NCBI GenBank assembly: GCA_045593555.1
Contig: JAZNWU010000027.1
Location: 1 to 64,000, forward strand
From: Fimenecus sp045593555
GTDB taxonomy: Bacteria > Bacillota > Clostridia > Oscillospirales > Acutalibacteraceae
Direction: 5' to 3'
DNA length: 64,000 bases
Below the pieces are notes generated by a model, which was not told where the DNA came from, made no database searches, and worked only from the letters and a program-made list of their open reading frames with translations. Shown here piece by piece: positions 34,624 to 42,980 of the stretch. Made by a program: the position numbers and the translations under genes. Position 1 is the first letter of the stretch. The number at the start of each line of letters is the position of its first letter.

Positions 34624-35487
34624 ATGAAAGATAATAAAAAAACATTGAAAAAATTAAGTTTTGCAATAGGTGTTCCGGCAACAGTTGCTTTTGCTTTAAG
34701 AACAGCATATAAACTTATCCGTTATGGCGATAAACCTGCTAAAGAAACTGTTCCTGTTGCAACTGCTACAGAAAAGGATTTATCCGGTGTTCACTTTACT
34801 GCACACAGAGGCCTTTCTTCAATTGTACCCGAAAACACAATTGAAGCTTTCCGTGAAGCTGCAAAATACAACTATTACGCTCTTGAATGTGATGTTCATT
34901 GTACAACAGATGGTAAATGGGTAATTATTCATGACTGTATGCTTCAGTCAATGGCAAAAGAAAAAGGCGACGTTAAGACCATGTCTTATGAAGACCTTAA
35001 AAAAGTAAAATTCACAAACGGTGCAAACATTGAAAATTATCCCGATGCAGGTATTTGTCTTGTTGAGGATTATATCGAAGTTTGTAAAGAAGCAAACATT
35101 AAGCCTATGATTGAAGTTAAAGACAGACGAGTTGACAAGGTTAAGAGTCTTCTTGATATCATTCGTGCTTACGATATTGAAGATGATGTTATTCTTATTT
35201 CTTTCCATGCATCAATTCTCCGTGAGTTTAAAAGACTTTCACCAAATATGACTCTTTGGTTGCTTGTGCACGGAATCAAAGAGGATAAACTCCACGAATG
35301 TATTGAAAATGGTTTCGGTGTTGCTTTTGAAGCAAAAAAAGCACTCAAAGACCTTGACGCAATTCAGAACATTCATAACAATCAGCTTACAGCTGCTTGC
35401 TGGACAGTTGATACACCTGAGTTGCTTAACATAATGCTTGAACGTGGTGTTAAATACATAACAACAAACGCAATCCTTCCTGAATAA
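34624..35487 (+). CDS. glycerophosphodiester phosphodiesterase
   Basis: A 287-residue GDPD-family TIM-barrel enzyme that cleaves glycerophosphodiesters to glycerol 3-phosphate and an alcohol. Seen: FTAHRGLSSIVPENTIEAF (catalytic HRG and ENT), ALECDVHCT (metal E and D), IIHD, and IEVKD. A weak hydrophobic N-terminal stretch (SFAIGVPATVAFALRTAYKL) could be a membrane anchor. I start it at ATG 34624 after AAAGGTGA; the longer frame would begin inside the promoter. It leads an operon with two tRNA synthetases, an unusual companion. Confidence 0.9.
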   Translation: MKDNKKTLKKLSFAIGVPATVAFALRTAYKLIRYGDKPAKETVPVATATEKDLSGVHFTAHRGLSSIVPENTIEAFREAAKYNYYALECDVHCTTDGKWVIIHDCMLQSMAKEKGDVKTMSYEDLKKVKFTNGANIENYPDAGICLVEDYIEVCKEANIKPMIEVKDRRVDKVKSLLDIIRAYDIEDDVILISFHASILREFKRLSPNMTLWLLVHGIKEDKLHECIENGFGVAFEAKKALKDLDAIQNIHNNQLTAACWTVDTPELLNIMLERGVKYITTNAILPE

Positions 35488-35499
35488 GAGGTTAAACAC

Positions 35500-37146
35500 A
35501 TGACAGACTGCAAAAAAATTGCTGAACTTATTTTTACAGATGTGGACAAGTCCACAGAATATTATGAAGAGCTTTACCCTGCAAGAAATCTTTCTGAAGG
35601 TGCAAGAGTAACAAGATTTGCTCCAAGTCCAACGGGATATCTCCATTTCGGTGGTCTTTATGCAGGTTTTGCGTCAAAGCTTACTGCTGACACAACCGGT
35701 GGCGTATTTATGCTCCGTATTGAAGATACTGACAAAAAACGTGAGGTTGAAGATGGTGTTACAGGTATTGTAGCAGGTCTTGAAGCTTTTGGTGTTGCTC
35801 CTGATGAAGGTGTTGTTGGTTTCGGTACAGAAAAAGGTAGCTATGGCCCATACACACAGAGTCAGCGTAGAGATATTTATCGTACTTTTGCAAAGAAGCT
35901 TATGGAAGAAGGCAAAGCTTATCCTTGTTTTTGCACTCCTGAAGACCTTGATGAAATCAGAGCAAAGCAGGAAAATGAAGATATCAAGGGTTACTATGGC
36001 TCTTACGCAAAATGTCGTGACCTTTCAGACTATGAAATTATTGAAAAAGTTAACAATGGCGTTCCTTTTACTGTTCGTCTTCGCTCAACAGGTGATATTT
36101 CAAGAAAAATCAAGTTTGAAGATATGATTAAGGGCAAAATTGAAATGAGTGAAAATGTGAATGACGTTGTTATTTTAAAGGCGGACGGAATTCCGACTTA
36201 CCATTTTGCTCATGCAGTAGATGACCATCTTATGCGTACAACTCACGTTGTCCGTGGTGATGAATGGATTGCATCCGTACCTACTCATATAGAACTTTTC
36301 AGAGCTCTTGGAAACAAACCTCTTAAATACGCTCATATCGCTCCTATTATGAAAGAGGAAAATGGTGGTAAGCGTAAGCTTTCAAAGAGAAAAGACCCTG
36401 AGGCAAATGTTTCATATTACATTGAAAAGGGTTATCCTGAAGCATCTGTTAAGGAATATATGCTTACAATTCTCAACTCAAATTTCGAGGAATGGAGAAA
36501 AGCAAACAAAACAGAAGACATCAGCAAATTCCCATTTAATCTTAAGAAAATGAGCGTTTCAGGTGCACTTTTTGATATGGTCAAATTCAATGATGTATCA
36601 AAAAATGTAATTTCTGTTATGACAGCCCCACAAGTGTATAACCTTGTTACTGTCTGGGCAAAAGATTACAATAAGGTACTTTATAATCTTTTTGTTGATA
36701 ATAAAGAAAAAGCAACTGCTATTCTCAATATTGACAGAGAAAATCCAAAACCAAGAAAAGATATTGCATGTTGGGAAGAAGTTCAGAATTATGTTTCATA
36801 CTTCTACAACGAACTTTACGATGCAGATTATACTCTTCCTGAACACATCAAGAAGGAAGATGCAATAGAAATTCTTACAAAATATAAGGAAGTTTATTCT
36901 GCAGACGACAGCAAAGAAGAATGGTTCAATAAAATCAAAGAACTTTGCACAGCCTGTGGATACACTCCAAATGTTAAGGAATACAAACAGAATCCAGATG
37001 TCTTTAAAGGTCATGTGGGTGATGTTTCAACAGTTATCCGTATAGCAATTACTTCTCGTACTAATACTCCTGATTTGTATTTCATAATGCAAATTCTCGG
37101 TAAAGATGAAGTTATGAGAAGAATAGACAATATGATAGAAGGTTAA
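35500..37146 (+). CDS. gltX: glutamate--tRNA ligase
   Basis: A 548-residue class I synthetase. It carries an N-terminal extension of about 35 residues before RFAPSPTGYLHFGG, where HFGG stands for the HIGH motif, and KRKLSKRKD as the KMSKS loop. Further family blocks: MLRIEDTDKKREVEDG and VVRGDEWIASVPTH. This longer form is common in Clostridia and is distinct from the roughly 470-residue Bacillus enzyme. Because GlnRS is encoded 2 bases downstream, this GluRS may be discriminating, charging only tRNA-Glu; that is inference. Confidence 0.93.
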   Translation: MTDCKKIAELIFTDVDKSTEYYEELYPARNLSEGARVTRFAPSPTGYLHFGGLYAGFASKLTADTTGGVFMLRIEDTDKKREVEDGVTGIVAGLEAFGVAPDEGVVGFGTEKGSYGPYTQSQRRDIYRTFAKKLMEEGKAYPCFCTPEDLDEIRAKQENEDIKGYYGSYAKCRDLSDYEIIEKVNNGVPFTVRLRSTGDISRKIKFEDMIKGKIEMSENVNDVVILKADGIPTYHFAHAVDDHLMRTTHVVRGDEWIASVPTHIELFRALGNKPLKYAHIAPIMKEENGGKRKLSKRKDPEANVSYYIEKGYPEASVKEYMLTILNSNFEEWRKANKTEDISKFPFNLKKMSVSGALFDMVKFNDVSKNVISVMTAPQVYNLVTVWAKDYNKVLYNLFVDNKEKATAILNIDRENPKPRKDIACWEEVQNYVSYFYNELYDADYTLPEHIKKEDAIEILTKYKEVYSADDSKEEWFNKIKELCTACGYTPNVKEYKQNPDVFKGHVGDVSTVIRIAITSRTNTPDLYFIMQILGKDEVMRRIDNMIEG

Positions 37147-37148
37147 TT

Positions 37149-38810
37149 ATGGAAGAAGTAACAAAGATTTCAAATTTTATTCACGACTTTATCGATGAAG
37201 ATTTGGAAAATGGTGTTTACAACAAAGTACAGACTCGTTTTCCGCCTGAGCCAAACGGTTATCTTCATATAGGTCACGCAAAGGCTATCTGTATTAACTT
37301 TGCTACAAGTAAAAAGTATAAGGGTGAATGTAATCTTCGACTTGATGACACAAATCCACAAAAAGAAGATACAGAATATGTTGATGCTATCAAAGAAGAT
37401 ATTGAATGGCTTGGTTTCAAATGGAACAAATGTCTTTTCGCATCAAGTTATTTTGACTACATTTACGAATGTGCCGTAAAGCTTATTGAAAAAGGTCTTG
37501 CTTATGTTGATGACCTTACAGCAGACGAAATCAGAGAATACAGAGGTACTCTTACAGAGCCTGGTAAAAACAGTCCTTATAGAGAACGTTCAATTGAAGA
37601 AAATCTCGATTTGTTCAAGAGAATGACTGATGGTGAATTCCCTAATGGTGCAAGAGTTCTTCGTGCAAAAATTGATATGGCTGCTGCCAACATCAATATG
37701 CGTGACCCTGTAATTTACAGAATTGCACATGTTCCACATCATCAGACAGGCGACAAGTGGTGTGTATATCCAATGTATGACTTTGCTCATCCATTGTCAG
37801 ATGCTAAAGAAGGTGTTACCCACTCTCTTTGCTCACTTGAATTTGAAAATCACAGACCTCTTTATGATTGGTTCTTAAGAGCACTTGATATCCCGATGCC
37901 ACCAAGACAAATTGAGTTTGCCCGTCTTAACCTCAACTACTGCCTTACAAGTAAAAGAAAGTGCTTAGCACTTGTAAACGAAGGCATTGTTGATGGTTGG
38001 AATGACCCGAGAATGGCTACTCTCAGCGGTATGAGAAGACGCGGTTATCCTGCAGCAGCAATCCGTAATTTCTGTGAAAAAATCGGTGTTTCAAAAGCTT
38101 ATTCAGTAGTTGACTATGGTCTTCTTGAATCATGTGTCCGTGATGAACTTAATGCAAACGCTCCAAGAGCAATGGCAGTTCTTCGTCCTTTAAAGGTTGT
38201 TATCGATAACTATCCTGAGGGACAGACAGAAACTCTTGATGTTGAAATTCATCCTGACCATCCTGAAATGGGTACTCGTAAGGTTACATTCGGCAAGACT
38301 CTTTATGTTGAGCAGGAAGACTTTATGATTGAACCTGTAAAAAAATACTTCAGATTGTTCCCCGGTAATGAAGTTCGTCTTAAGAGTGCATATTTCGTTA
38401 AATGTGTTGGTTATGATACAGACGAAAACGGAAATGTCACTTGTGTTCACTGTACTTATGACCCGGAAAGTCGTGGTGGCAACTCACCTGACGGCCGAAA
38501 GGTAAAAGGTACTTTACATTGGGTAAGCGAAGCAGATTCATTCAAGGCTGAAGTCAGACTTTACGACAGACTTTTCAATAAAGAAAATCCATCAGATGAA
38601 TCAGCAGGTGCATTTACAGAAAATCTTAACCCTGAATCACTTGTTATCCTTAACGATTGCTTAATCGAAGGCGGACTTAAAGATGGTCTTAAAGTCGGTG
38701 ACACATTCCAGTTTATGCGTCAGGGTTATTTCTGCGTAGATATTACCTCAACAGAAGATAAGGTTGTATTCAACAGAACAGTACAGCTCAATTCTTCTTG
38801 GGGAAAGTAA
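37149..38810 (+). CDS. glnS: glutamine--tRNA ligase
   Basis: A 553-residue class I synthetase of the GlnRS type. Seen: RFPPEPNGYLHIGHAKAI (HIGH), LRLDDTNPQKED, YPMYDFAHPLSD and HSLCSLEFENHRPLYDW, and the KMSKS-like LTSKRKC, then the two beta-barrel anticodon-binding domains. Most Firmicutes make Gln-tRNA through GatCAB instead; direct GlnRS in gut Clostridia points to acquisition and use of the direct route. It directly follows gltX and is co-transcribed. Confidence 0.95.
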   Translation: MEEVTKISNFIHDFIDEDLENGVYNKVQTRFPPEPNGYLHIGHAKAICINFATSKKYKGECNLRLDDTNPQKEDTEYVDAIKEDIEWLGFKWNKCLFASSYFDYIYECAVKLIEKGLAYVDDLTADEIREYRGTLTEPGKNSPYRERSIEENLDLFKRMTDGEFPNGARVLRAKIDMAAANINMRDPVIYRIAHVPHHQTGDKWCVYPMYDFAHPLSDAKEGVTHSLCSLEFENHRPLYDWFLRALDIPMPPRQIEFARLNLNYCLTSKRKCLALVNEGIVDGWNDPRMATLSGMRRRGYPAAAIRNFCEKIGVSKAYSVVDYGLLESCVRDELNANAPRAMAVLRPLKVVIDNYPEGQTETLDVEIHPDHPEMGTRKVTFGKTLYVEQEDFMIEPVKKYFRLFPGNEVRLKSAYFVKCVGYDTDENGNVTCVHCTYDPESRGGNSPDGRKVKGTLHWVSEADSFKAEVRLYDRLFNKENPSDESAGAFTENLNPESLVILNDCLIEGGLKDGLKVGDTFQFMRQGYFCVDITSTEDKVVFNRTVQLNSSWGK

Positions 38811-38820
38811 GGTGAAAATT

Positions 38821-39552
38821 ATGAGCAAAACAAAATCTATTAAACAAAAAACAACAGGCTTTGATATTCTTTACAGAGTTGTTACCGCTGTTTTAGCAAT
38901 TGCTATGTATCCTGCATTTTATTTTGCTAATCTCCTGACCATTGAAATTGCTCATACAAGCATTTCAAATCTCCTCGGTAACCTCGGTGGTCTTCTAAAT
39001 GAAAATGCTACTCAGACAACCGGTGGTACTCTCCATACAACTTATGAATCAATTTCACTCAGCAAGTTACCACAGTTAATGGATACACTTTCAAGCTTTA
39101 CAAATGAAGATTTTGACTTTAAAGTATCAATTCTTCAGAATGAACTTTATCGTCCTGTTATTGTAGCTGTCATATTCATTGCAATTGCCCTTGTACTCGG
39201 CCTTGTAATTCTTGGTTTTGCAATTTTCTCAAACAAAATCAAGGTTATTACAGCACTTTCAGGTGCGGGTTTCCTTTGCACATTGGCATCATACATTTCA
39301 TTCACAGGATTCTTTGCTGAAAAGCTTCTTTCAGGTGAAATTGAATTGTCAGAGCTTTTTAATATGGAAGGCATAATCGCATCAACAGTTATGAGCTTTC
39401 TTGGTGAAGTTATTGTATGCACTCTCGACGGTGCTTTCTATGCAGTAATGTTCTTGTTGCTTGGTATTTGTGTATGGTCAGTATCAGTAATGATTGTTAA
39501 TGCAAGTGAAGAAAAAGAAAAACAGATGAAAGCAGCTGCAAAGAAAAAATAA
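38821..39552 (+). CDS. membrane protein of unknown function, last gene of the gltX-glnS operon
   Basis: A 243-residue protein not recognised. It shows four hydrophobic segments (about 18-42, 111-136, 142-168 and 205-228), a probable extracytoplasmic loop of about 65 residues between the first two with a Thr/Ser-rich NATQTTGGTLHTT, and a lysine-rich tail (KQMKAAAKKK). The start at 38821 follows AAGGTGAAAATT, 10 bases past the glnS stop, so it is translated from the same mRNA. No enzymatic motif is seen. Confidence 0.75.
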   Translation: MSKTKSIKQKTTGFDILYRVVTAVLAIAMYPAFYFANLLTIEIAHTSISNLLGNLGGLLNENATQTTGGTLHTTYESISLSKLPQLMDTLSSFTNEDFDFKVSILQNELYRPVIVAVIFIAIALVLGLVILGFAIFSNKIKVITALSGAGFLCTLASYISFTGFFAEKLLSGEIELSELFNMEGIIASTVMSFLGEVIVCTLDGAFYAVMFLLLGICVWSVSVMIVNASEEKEKQMKAAAKKK

Positions 39553-39583
39553 AATATTATATCAAAAAATAATATAACAAAAT

Positions 39584-39622
39584 AACCGACCGTTTGTTGT
39601 TACACAAGTTGGTCGGTTTTTA
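39584..39622 (+). terminator. intrinsic terminator of the GDPD-gltX-glnS operon
   Basis: AACCGACC and GGTCGGTT form an 8-bp stem with an internal loop above, followed by TTTTATTTT. The stretch 39630-39715 downstream holds only repeat filler (TTTGTCGAACAG, GGGGCTGGCGTCCCCGAC). Confidence 0.75.
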
Positions 39623-39724
39623 TTTTGCAAATCATAGTTTGTCGAACAGATTTTGTAGGGGCTGGCGTCCCCGACAGCCCGTTGTTGTTTTGTCTGTTTA
39701 ATTTTACATTATATTTTTGTCTTA

Positions 39725-40417
39725 TTATTTGACATTTTTAAGTTCTGAAACACTATCAAATTCATATTTATGTTCATATACTGATATGCTTATCGGCTTA
39801 TCCTCACTATCAAAAACTGTTTTAGGAACAAACATAAGCACCTGAAATTCTGCAAAGGATGTATCCTTTAAAGGTTCTAAAATTACAGAACCATTATAAG
39901 ATTGATACTTTTGGCATTCTTTTCCTTTCTCATCAATATAGGTTGCATTTTCAATCCATAGAATACCAGAATCATATATATATCCATTATCAAAATTTAT
40001 TTCAAAATCGCTTGCTTGTATGGATATGTTGGATTTGCCTATATTTTCAATAGTGCCTGCAATAGATATACACTCATTTCCATAAGTTTCATAGTTTTCT
40101 AATCTTTCTCCATTATAAAACTCAATTGAAGATATTGAAAATTTATATGTTTCATTATATGCGGTATATGTTTCGCCTATTTCTGCTTTTATGATTTGAT
40201 TTTCTGGTAAATTGGAATCCAACGAAACGAATCCCATAAGAGTTAGAACTACAAAAATTGCAACAACAATAAGAAGTGTTTTAATCCTTTTTTTGGTGTT
40301 TCTCGCACCGCATGAGGGACATTTTTTTGCATTTTTAGCCATTGGCATTCCACAAGTCTTACAGTTTGTCATTTTTTTGTTCATTGTTGTGGTTTGTGTG
40401 GTTTGATTAGTTTCCAT
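39725..40417 (-). CDS. zinc-ribbon membrane protein with extracytoplasmic domain
   Basis: A 230-residue protein: a short disordered N-terminus, a zinc ribbon CKTCGMPMAKNAKKCPSCG, one membrane helix (about 45-65) and an exported beta-rich domain that resembles DUF4352-type immunoglobulin-like domains (GTIENIGKSNISIQASDFEI, then DTSFAEFQVLMF). Function unknown; such proteins are often small-molecule or stress-linked membrane proteins. I start it at ATG 40417 after GGAGGAAAG; the longer frame runs through a terminator hairpin. It stands alone behind a repeat-rich leader. Confidence 0.75.
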   Translation of the reverse strand: METNQTTQTTTMNKKMTNCKTCGMPMAKNAKKCPSCGARNTKKRIKTLLIVVAIFVVLTLMGFVSLDSNLPENQIIKAEIGETYTAYNETYKFSISSIEFYNGERLENYETYGNECISIAGTIENIGKSNISIQASDFEINFDNGYIYDSGILWIENATYIDEKGKECQKYQSYNGSVILEPLKDTSFAEFQVLMFVPKTVFDSEDKPISISVYEHKYEFDSVSELKNVK

Positions 40418-40435
40418 TATCTTTCCTCCATAAAA

Positions 40436-40470
40436 TAAAAAAGTGTGTACAAACCGAAGAATGTACACAC
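40436..40470 (-). terminator. terminator-like hairpin in the leader of the zinc-ribbon gene
   Basis: On the minus strand GTGTGTAC and GTACACAC form a perfect 8-bp stem around ATTCTTCGGTTT, followed directly by TTTTTTATTTTA. It ends only about 15 bases before the ribosome site of the zinc-ribbon gene, a position fit for attenuation. Confidence 0.65.
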
Positions 40471-40492
40471 GAAAAACCAAACTTCGATTTGC

Positions 40493-40612
40493 TACCACAC
40501 AAAAACTTTACATAACCACTATAGAAATAGGGATGCAAAATAGGAAGTTTGCGTTTTTACCTAAAAATAAAAATGCCCACTTCTATAGTAGTTTATTCAG
40601 TTTTTGTGTGGT
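40493..40612. mobile_element. MITE-like 120-bp palindromic element with TA flanks
   Basis: The ends TACCACACAAAAACT and AGTTTTTGTGTGGTA are perfect inverted copies. The similarity continues inward through ACTATAGAA and TTCTATAGT, giving arms of about 33 bases with few mismatches around a 50-base AT-rich core. The repeats begin right after a TA on each side, as expected for IS630/Tc1-type insertion. No transposase is encoded. Confidence 0.6.
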
Positions 40613-40657
40613 AATTTTAGTTTATCATTATTTTCAGGAGAAGTCAATAATAGCGTT

Positions 40658-40685
40658 GAGATTCTTCGCCTATGCTCAAAATGAC
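40658..40685. repeat. short intergenic filler repeat
   Basis: ATTCTTCGCC followed by GCTCAAAATGAC is a form of the short filler widespread in intergenic regions of gut Firmicutes. The gap 40418-40845 (428 bases) holds the attenuator-like hairpin, the MITE, this repeat and the prfB terminator; no gene is seen. Confidence 0.5.
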
Positions 40686-40796
40686 TGATATCTTTGGCTT
40701 TGTGATTTTATTGTGACGTGTAGCCATCCGCCCTGCCATTTCACACCATATTGGCTTGTTGCTTACCAAGATAAGTTATAATTTGTAAGTAAAACT

Positions 40797-40834
40797 AAAG
40801 GGAAGGACATTTTTGCGTATCCTTCCCTTTTTTT
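40797..40834. terminator. terminator at the prfB 3' end
   Basis: AAAGGGAAGGA and TCCTTCCCTTT pair perfectly over 11 bp; TTTTTTT follows on the plus strand and a weaker TTTAGTTTTA on the minus strand. Confidence 0.75.
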
Positions 40835-40845
40835 ACATATATCTT

Positions 40846-41967
40846 TTAATTATTTTCAAGATTTTTCTGTGACTGCATTTTAAGATATGCATTAATAAAT
40901 CCGTCAAGGTCGCCATCCATAACTGCATTGATATTACCATTTTCAAAAGATGTTCTGTGGTCTTTTGCAAGTGTATATGGCATAAACACATAAGAACGAA
41001 TCTGGCTACCCCAGGCAATTTCCTTGTGGTCACCCTTAATATCTTCAATCTTTGCAAGGTGTTCACGCTCTTTAATCTCAATAAGCTTTGATTTAAGCAT
41101 TGTCATTGCAACTTCCCTATTCTGATGCTGGCTTCTCTCAACCTGGCAAGAAACAACAATGCCTGTTGGCTTATGAGTAAGACGAACAGCAGATGAAGTC
41201 TTGTTAACCTTTTGTCCACCTGCACCACTTGCACGATAAACAGCCATTTCAATATCATCAGGGTTAATGTCAACATTTGTATCCTCATCAATTTCAGGCA
41301 TTACTTCAAGAGAAGCAAATGATGTATGGCGTCTGCCAGATGCGTCAAATGGGGAAACACGGACAAGTCGGTGAATACCTGCCTCACTTTTCATAAAACC
41401 ATAAGCATTTTCACCTTCAATAAGAATACAAGCAGATTTGAGGCCTGCTTCGTCACCATCAAGGTAGTCAAGAGTTGAGACCTTGTATCCGTGGCGTTCA
41501 CCCCAACGGTTATACATTCTGAAAAGCATCTGTGCCCAGTCCTGAGCCTCTGTACCACCTGCACCTGCATGGAATGTAAGAATCGCATTTTTAGAGTCGT
41601 ATTCACCTGTAAGAAGTGTTGCAAGAGTCTGTGAATCAAGGTCTTTTTCAAATTTATCAACACCCTGTGTACACTCTTCAACAAGACTTTCGTCTTCCTC
41701 TTCGTCAGCAAGCTCAATCATAACAAGGGCATCCTCATAATCCGATTTAAGTCTTTCATAAGAAGAAACTTTATTTTTTAACACACTTGTACGCTGAAGC
41801 ACTTTCTGTGAGTTCTGAATATCATCCCAGAAGCCTTCTTGTGCTTGTTGTTCTTCAAGTGATGCAATTTCATTTTTCATTTTTTCAAGACCTAATGCAT
41901 CTGCAAGGTTAGAAAGCTCTTCCTCGTGAGCTATGAGTCTTAATTTCAATTCTTCAAACTGGAGCAT
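40846..41967 (-). CDS. prfB: peptide chain release factor 2, without programmed frameshift
   Basis: A 373-residue class I release factor that reads UAA and UGA. SPF anticodon motif (RVSPFDASGRRHTSF) and the GGQ peptidyl-hydrolysis motif (SGAGGQKVNKTSSAVR) are present. From ATG to stop the frame is unbroken: MLQFEELKLRL continues straight into the helical N-domain through QEGFWDD, with no in-frame TGA near codon 25. Most bacterial prfB genes need a +1 frameshift there for autoregulation, so that control is absent. AGAGAGG precedes the start. Confidence 0.95.
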   Translation of the reverse strand: MLQFEELKLRLIAHEEELSNLADALGLEKMKNEIASLEEQQAQEGFWDDIQNSQKVLQRTSVLKNKVSSYERLKSDYEDALVMIELADEEEDESLVEECTQGVDKFEKDLDSQTLATLLTGEYDSKNAILTFHAGAGGTEAQDWAQMLFRMYNRWGERHGYKVSTLDYLDGDEAGLKSACILIEGENAYGFMKSEAGIHRLVRVSPFDASGRRHTSFASLEVMPEIDEDTNVDINPDDIEMAVYRASGAGGQKVNKTSSAVRLTHKPTGIVVSCQVERSQHQNREVAMTMLKSKLIEIKEREHLAKIEDIKGDHKEIAWGSQIRSYVFMPYTLAKDHRTSFENGNINAVMDGDLDGFINAYLKMQSQKNLENN

Positions 41968-42024
41968 AAATAATCCTCTCTTATATGTTTATTGCTTTTA
42001 TAATATATTTTTGTCACTTGTCCG

Positions 42025-42053
42025 TTTATAAAACATAAAATGTATTAAGACAA
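42025..42053 (-). promoter_or_regulatory. sigma-A promoter of prfB
   Basis: Minus strand TTGTCT (42048-42053), 17 bases, TATAAA (42025-42030), about 57 bases before the prfB ATG. Just upstream (42065-42107) lies a stem of TCGATAT with ATATCGA around a 29-base loop, of unknown role. Confidence 0.65.
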
Positions 42054-42135
42054 CCGTGTTTTGGTCGATATCAGGTAAGCATTGCTTTTCAAAACAGCCC
42101 ATATCGACAACGGATTGAATATAGATTAATTTGCA

Positions 42136-42975
42136 CTATTGTGTTGAGGTTTCCTCTTTTGCAGTAGTGCTTTCTGTTGTACTTGTTGATTCTGTTGAAG
42201 GGTCAGTCGCACTTGTTTCGGGTGCTGCTGTAGTAGATTCTGTTGTACTTTCAATATCATCAAGCACATTCACATCTTCAATTTTATTATTACCATTATA
42301 CACTGTTGTAGCTGTTTCAGGTGCTGTTGTGTTCTGAATTGCAGAGATAAAGAGATTTTCTTCATTCTCTCTTAATGTAATTCTGATATATTTATCAGGA
42401 GTCGGGGCTACCATTTCACCATTTTCACCCTGTTCCCAAGCATTACCTGAAAGACAAGCAACTGTCAACACAACTGTATCAGTTGTCTTTGAAATGTCAA
42501 CAACATCAGGAGTATAAATAGGTGTAACACCTGTCAAAGGAACCGTATATGTTTCAGAGGTGTTATCATAAGCAAAATCGATACCATATCCTTCAATCGT
42601 ACCGTGAACAGGAGTAACCTCTGTGCCAAAAAGCTCAACAAATTCTTCCTCAACGGCAGATTTCGGAATAGAAAGTCCACTATCATTACTCTCAAATGAA
42701 TCAGGTGCCACATCGTTTTTAAGAAGTGACCAGATAGAAATTTCCATAAGCTGACTCATATCCGCCTTTGTAATATCGTCAAAGCTGTCAGGGTCAATAA
42801 GCACAACAGGAGTAAGGAATTTTTCATACTCCTCATAATGTCTTGATTTGTCTATTGCTGTGTCAATGCCTTTAACACCTGCAACAACAACAGTTGCAAA
42901 ACCAATTGCAGCAAGTAACACCACAATCAAACCTACCGGAAATGCCCATTTCTGTTTTTTATTGTTATTTGACAT
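42136..42975 (-). CDS. membrane-anchored protein of unknown function behind proA
   Basis: A 279-residue protein: one membrane helix near the N-terminus (AFPVGLIVVLLAAIGFATVVVAG), an extracytoplasmic domain with DIDPDSF-like acidic stretches, and a low-complexity tail made of Thr, Ser, Glu and Pro (STTESTTAAPETS and similar) that should be disordered and may span the wall. Not recognised as a named family. ATG 42975 follows AGGTGA, within 6 bases of the proA stop, so it belongs to the proBA transcript; no link to proline synthesis is apparent. Confidence 0.75.
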   Translation of the reverse strand: MSNNNKKQKWAFPVGLIVVLLAAIGFATVVVAGVKGIDTAIDKSRHYEEYEKFLTPVVLIDPDSFDDITKADMSQLMEISIWSLLKNDVAPDSFESNDSGLSIPKSAVEEEFVELFGTEVTPVHGTIEGYGIDFAYDNTSETYTVPLTGVTPIYTPDVVDISKTTDTVVLTVACLSGNAWEQGENGEMVAPTPDKYIRITLRENEENLFISAIQNTTAPETATTVYNGNNKIEDVNVLDDIESTTESTTAAPETSATDPSTESTSTTESTTAKEETSTQ

Positions 42976-42980
42976 TAACT

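Noticed and set aside
41850..41967. Programmed frameshift in prfB
   Set aside because: The N-terminal coding frame is continuous, with no in-frame TGA and no Shine-Dalgarno-like slip site.
42053..42113. Riboswitch upstream of prfB
   Set aside because: The hairpin lies upstream of the likely prfB promoter, so it would not be in the prfB transcript, and it matches no class I recognise.
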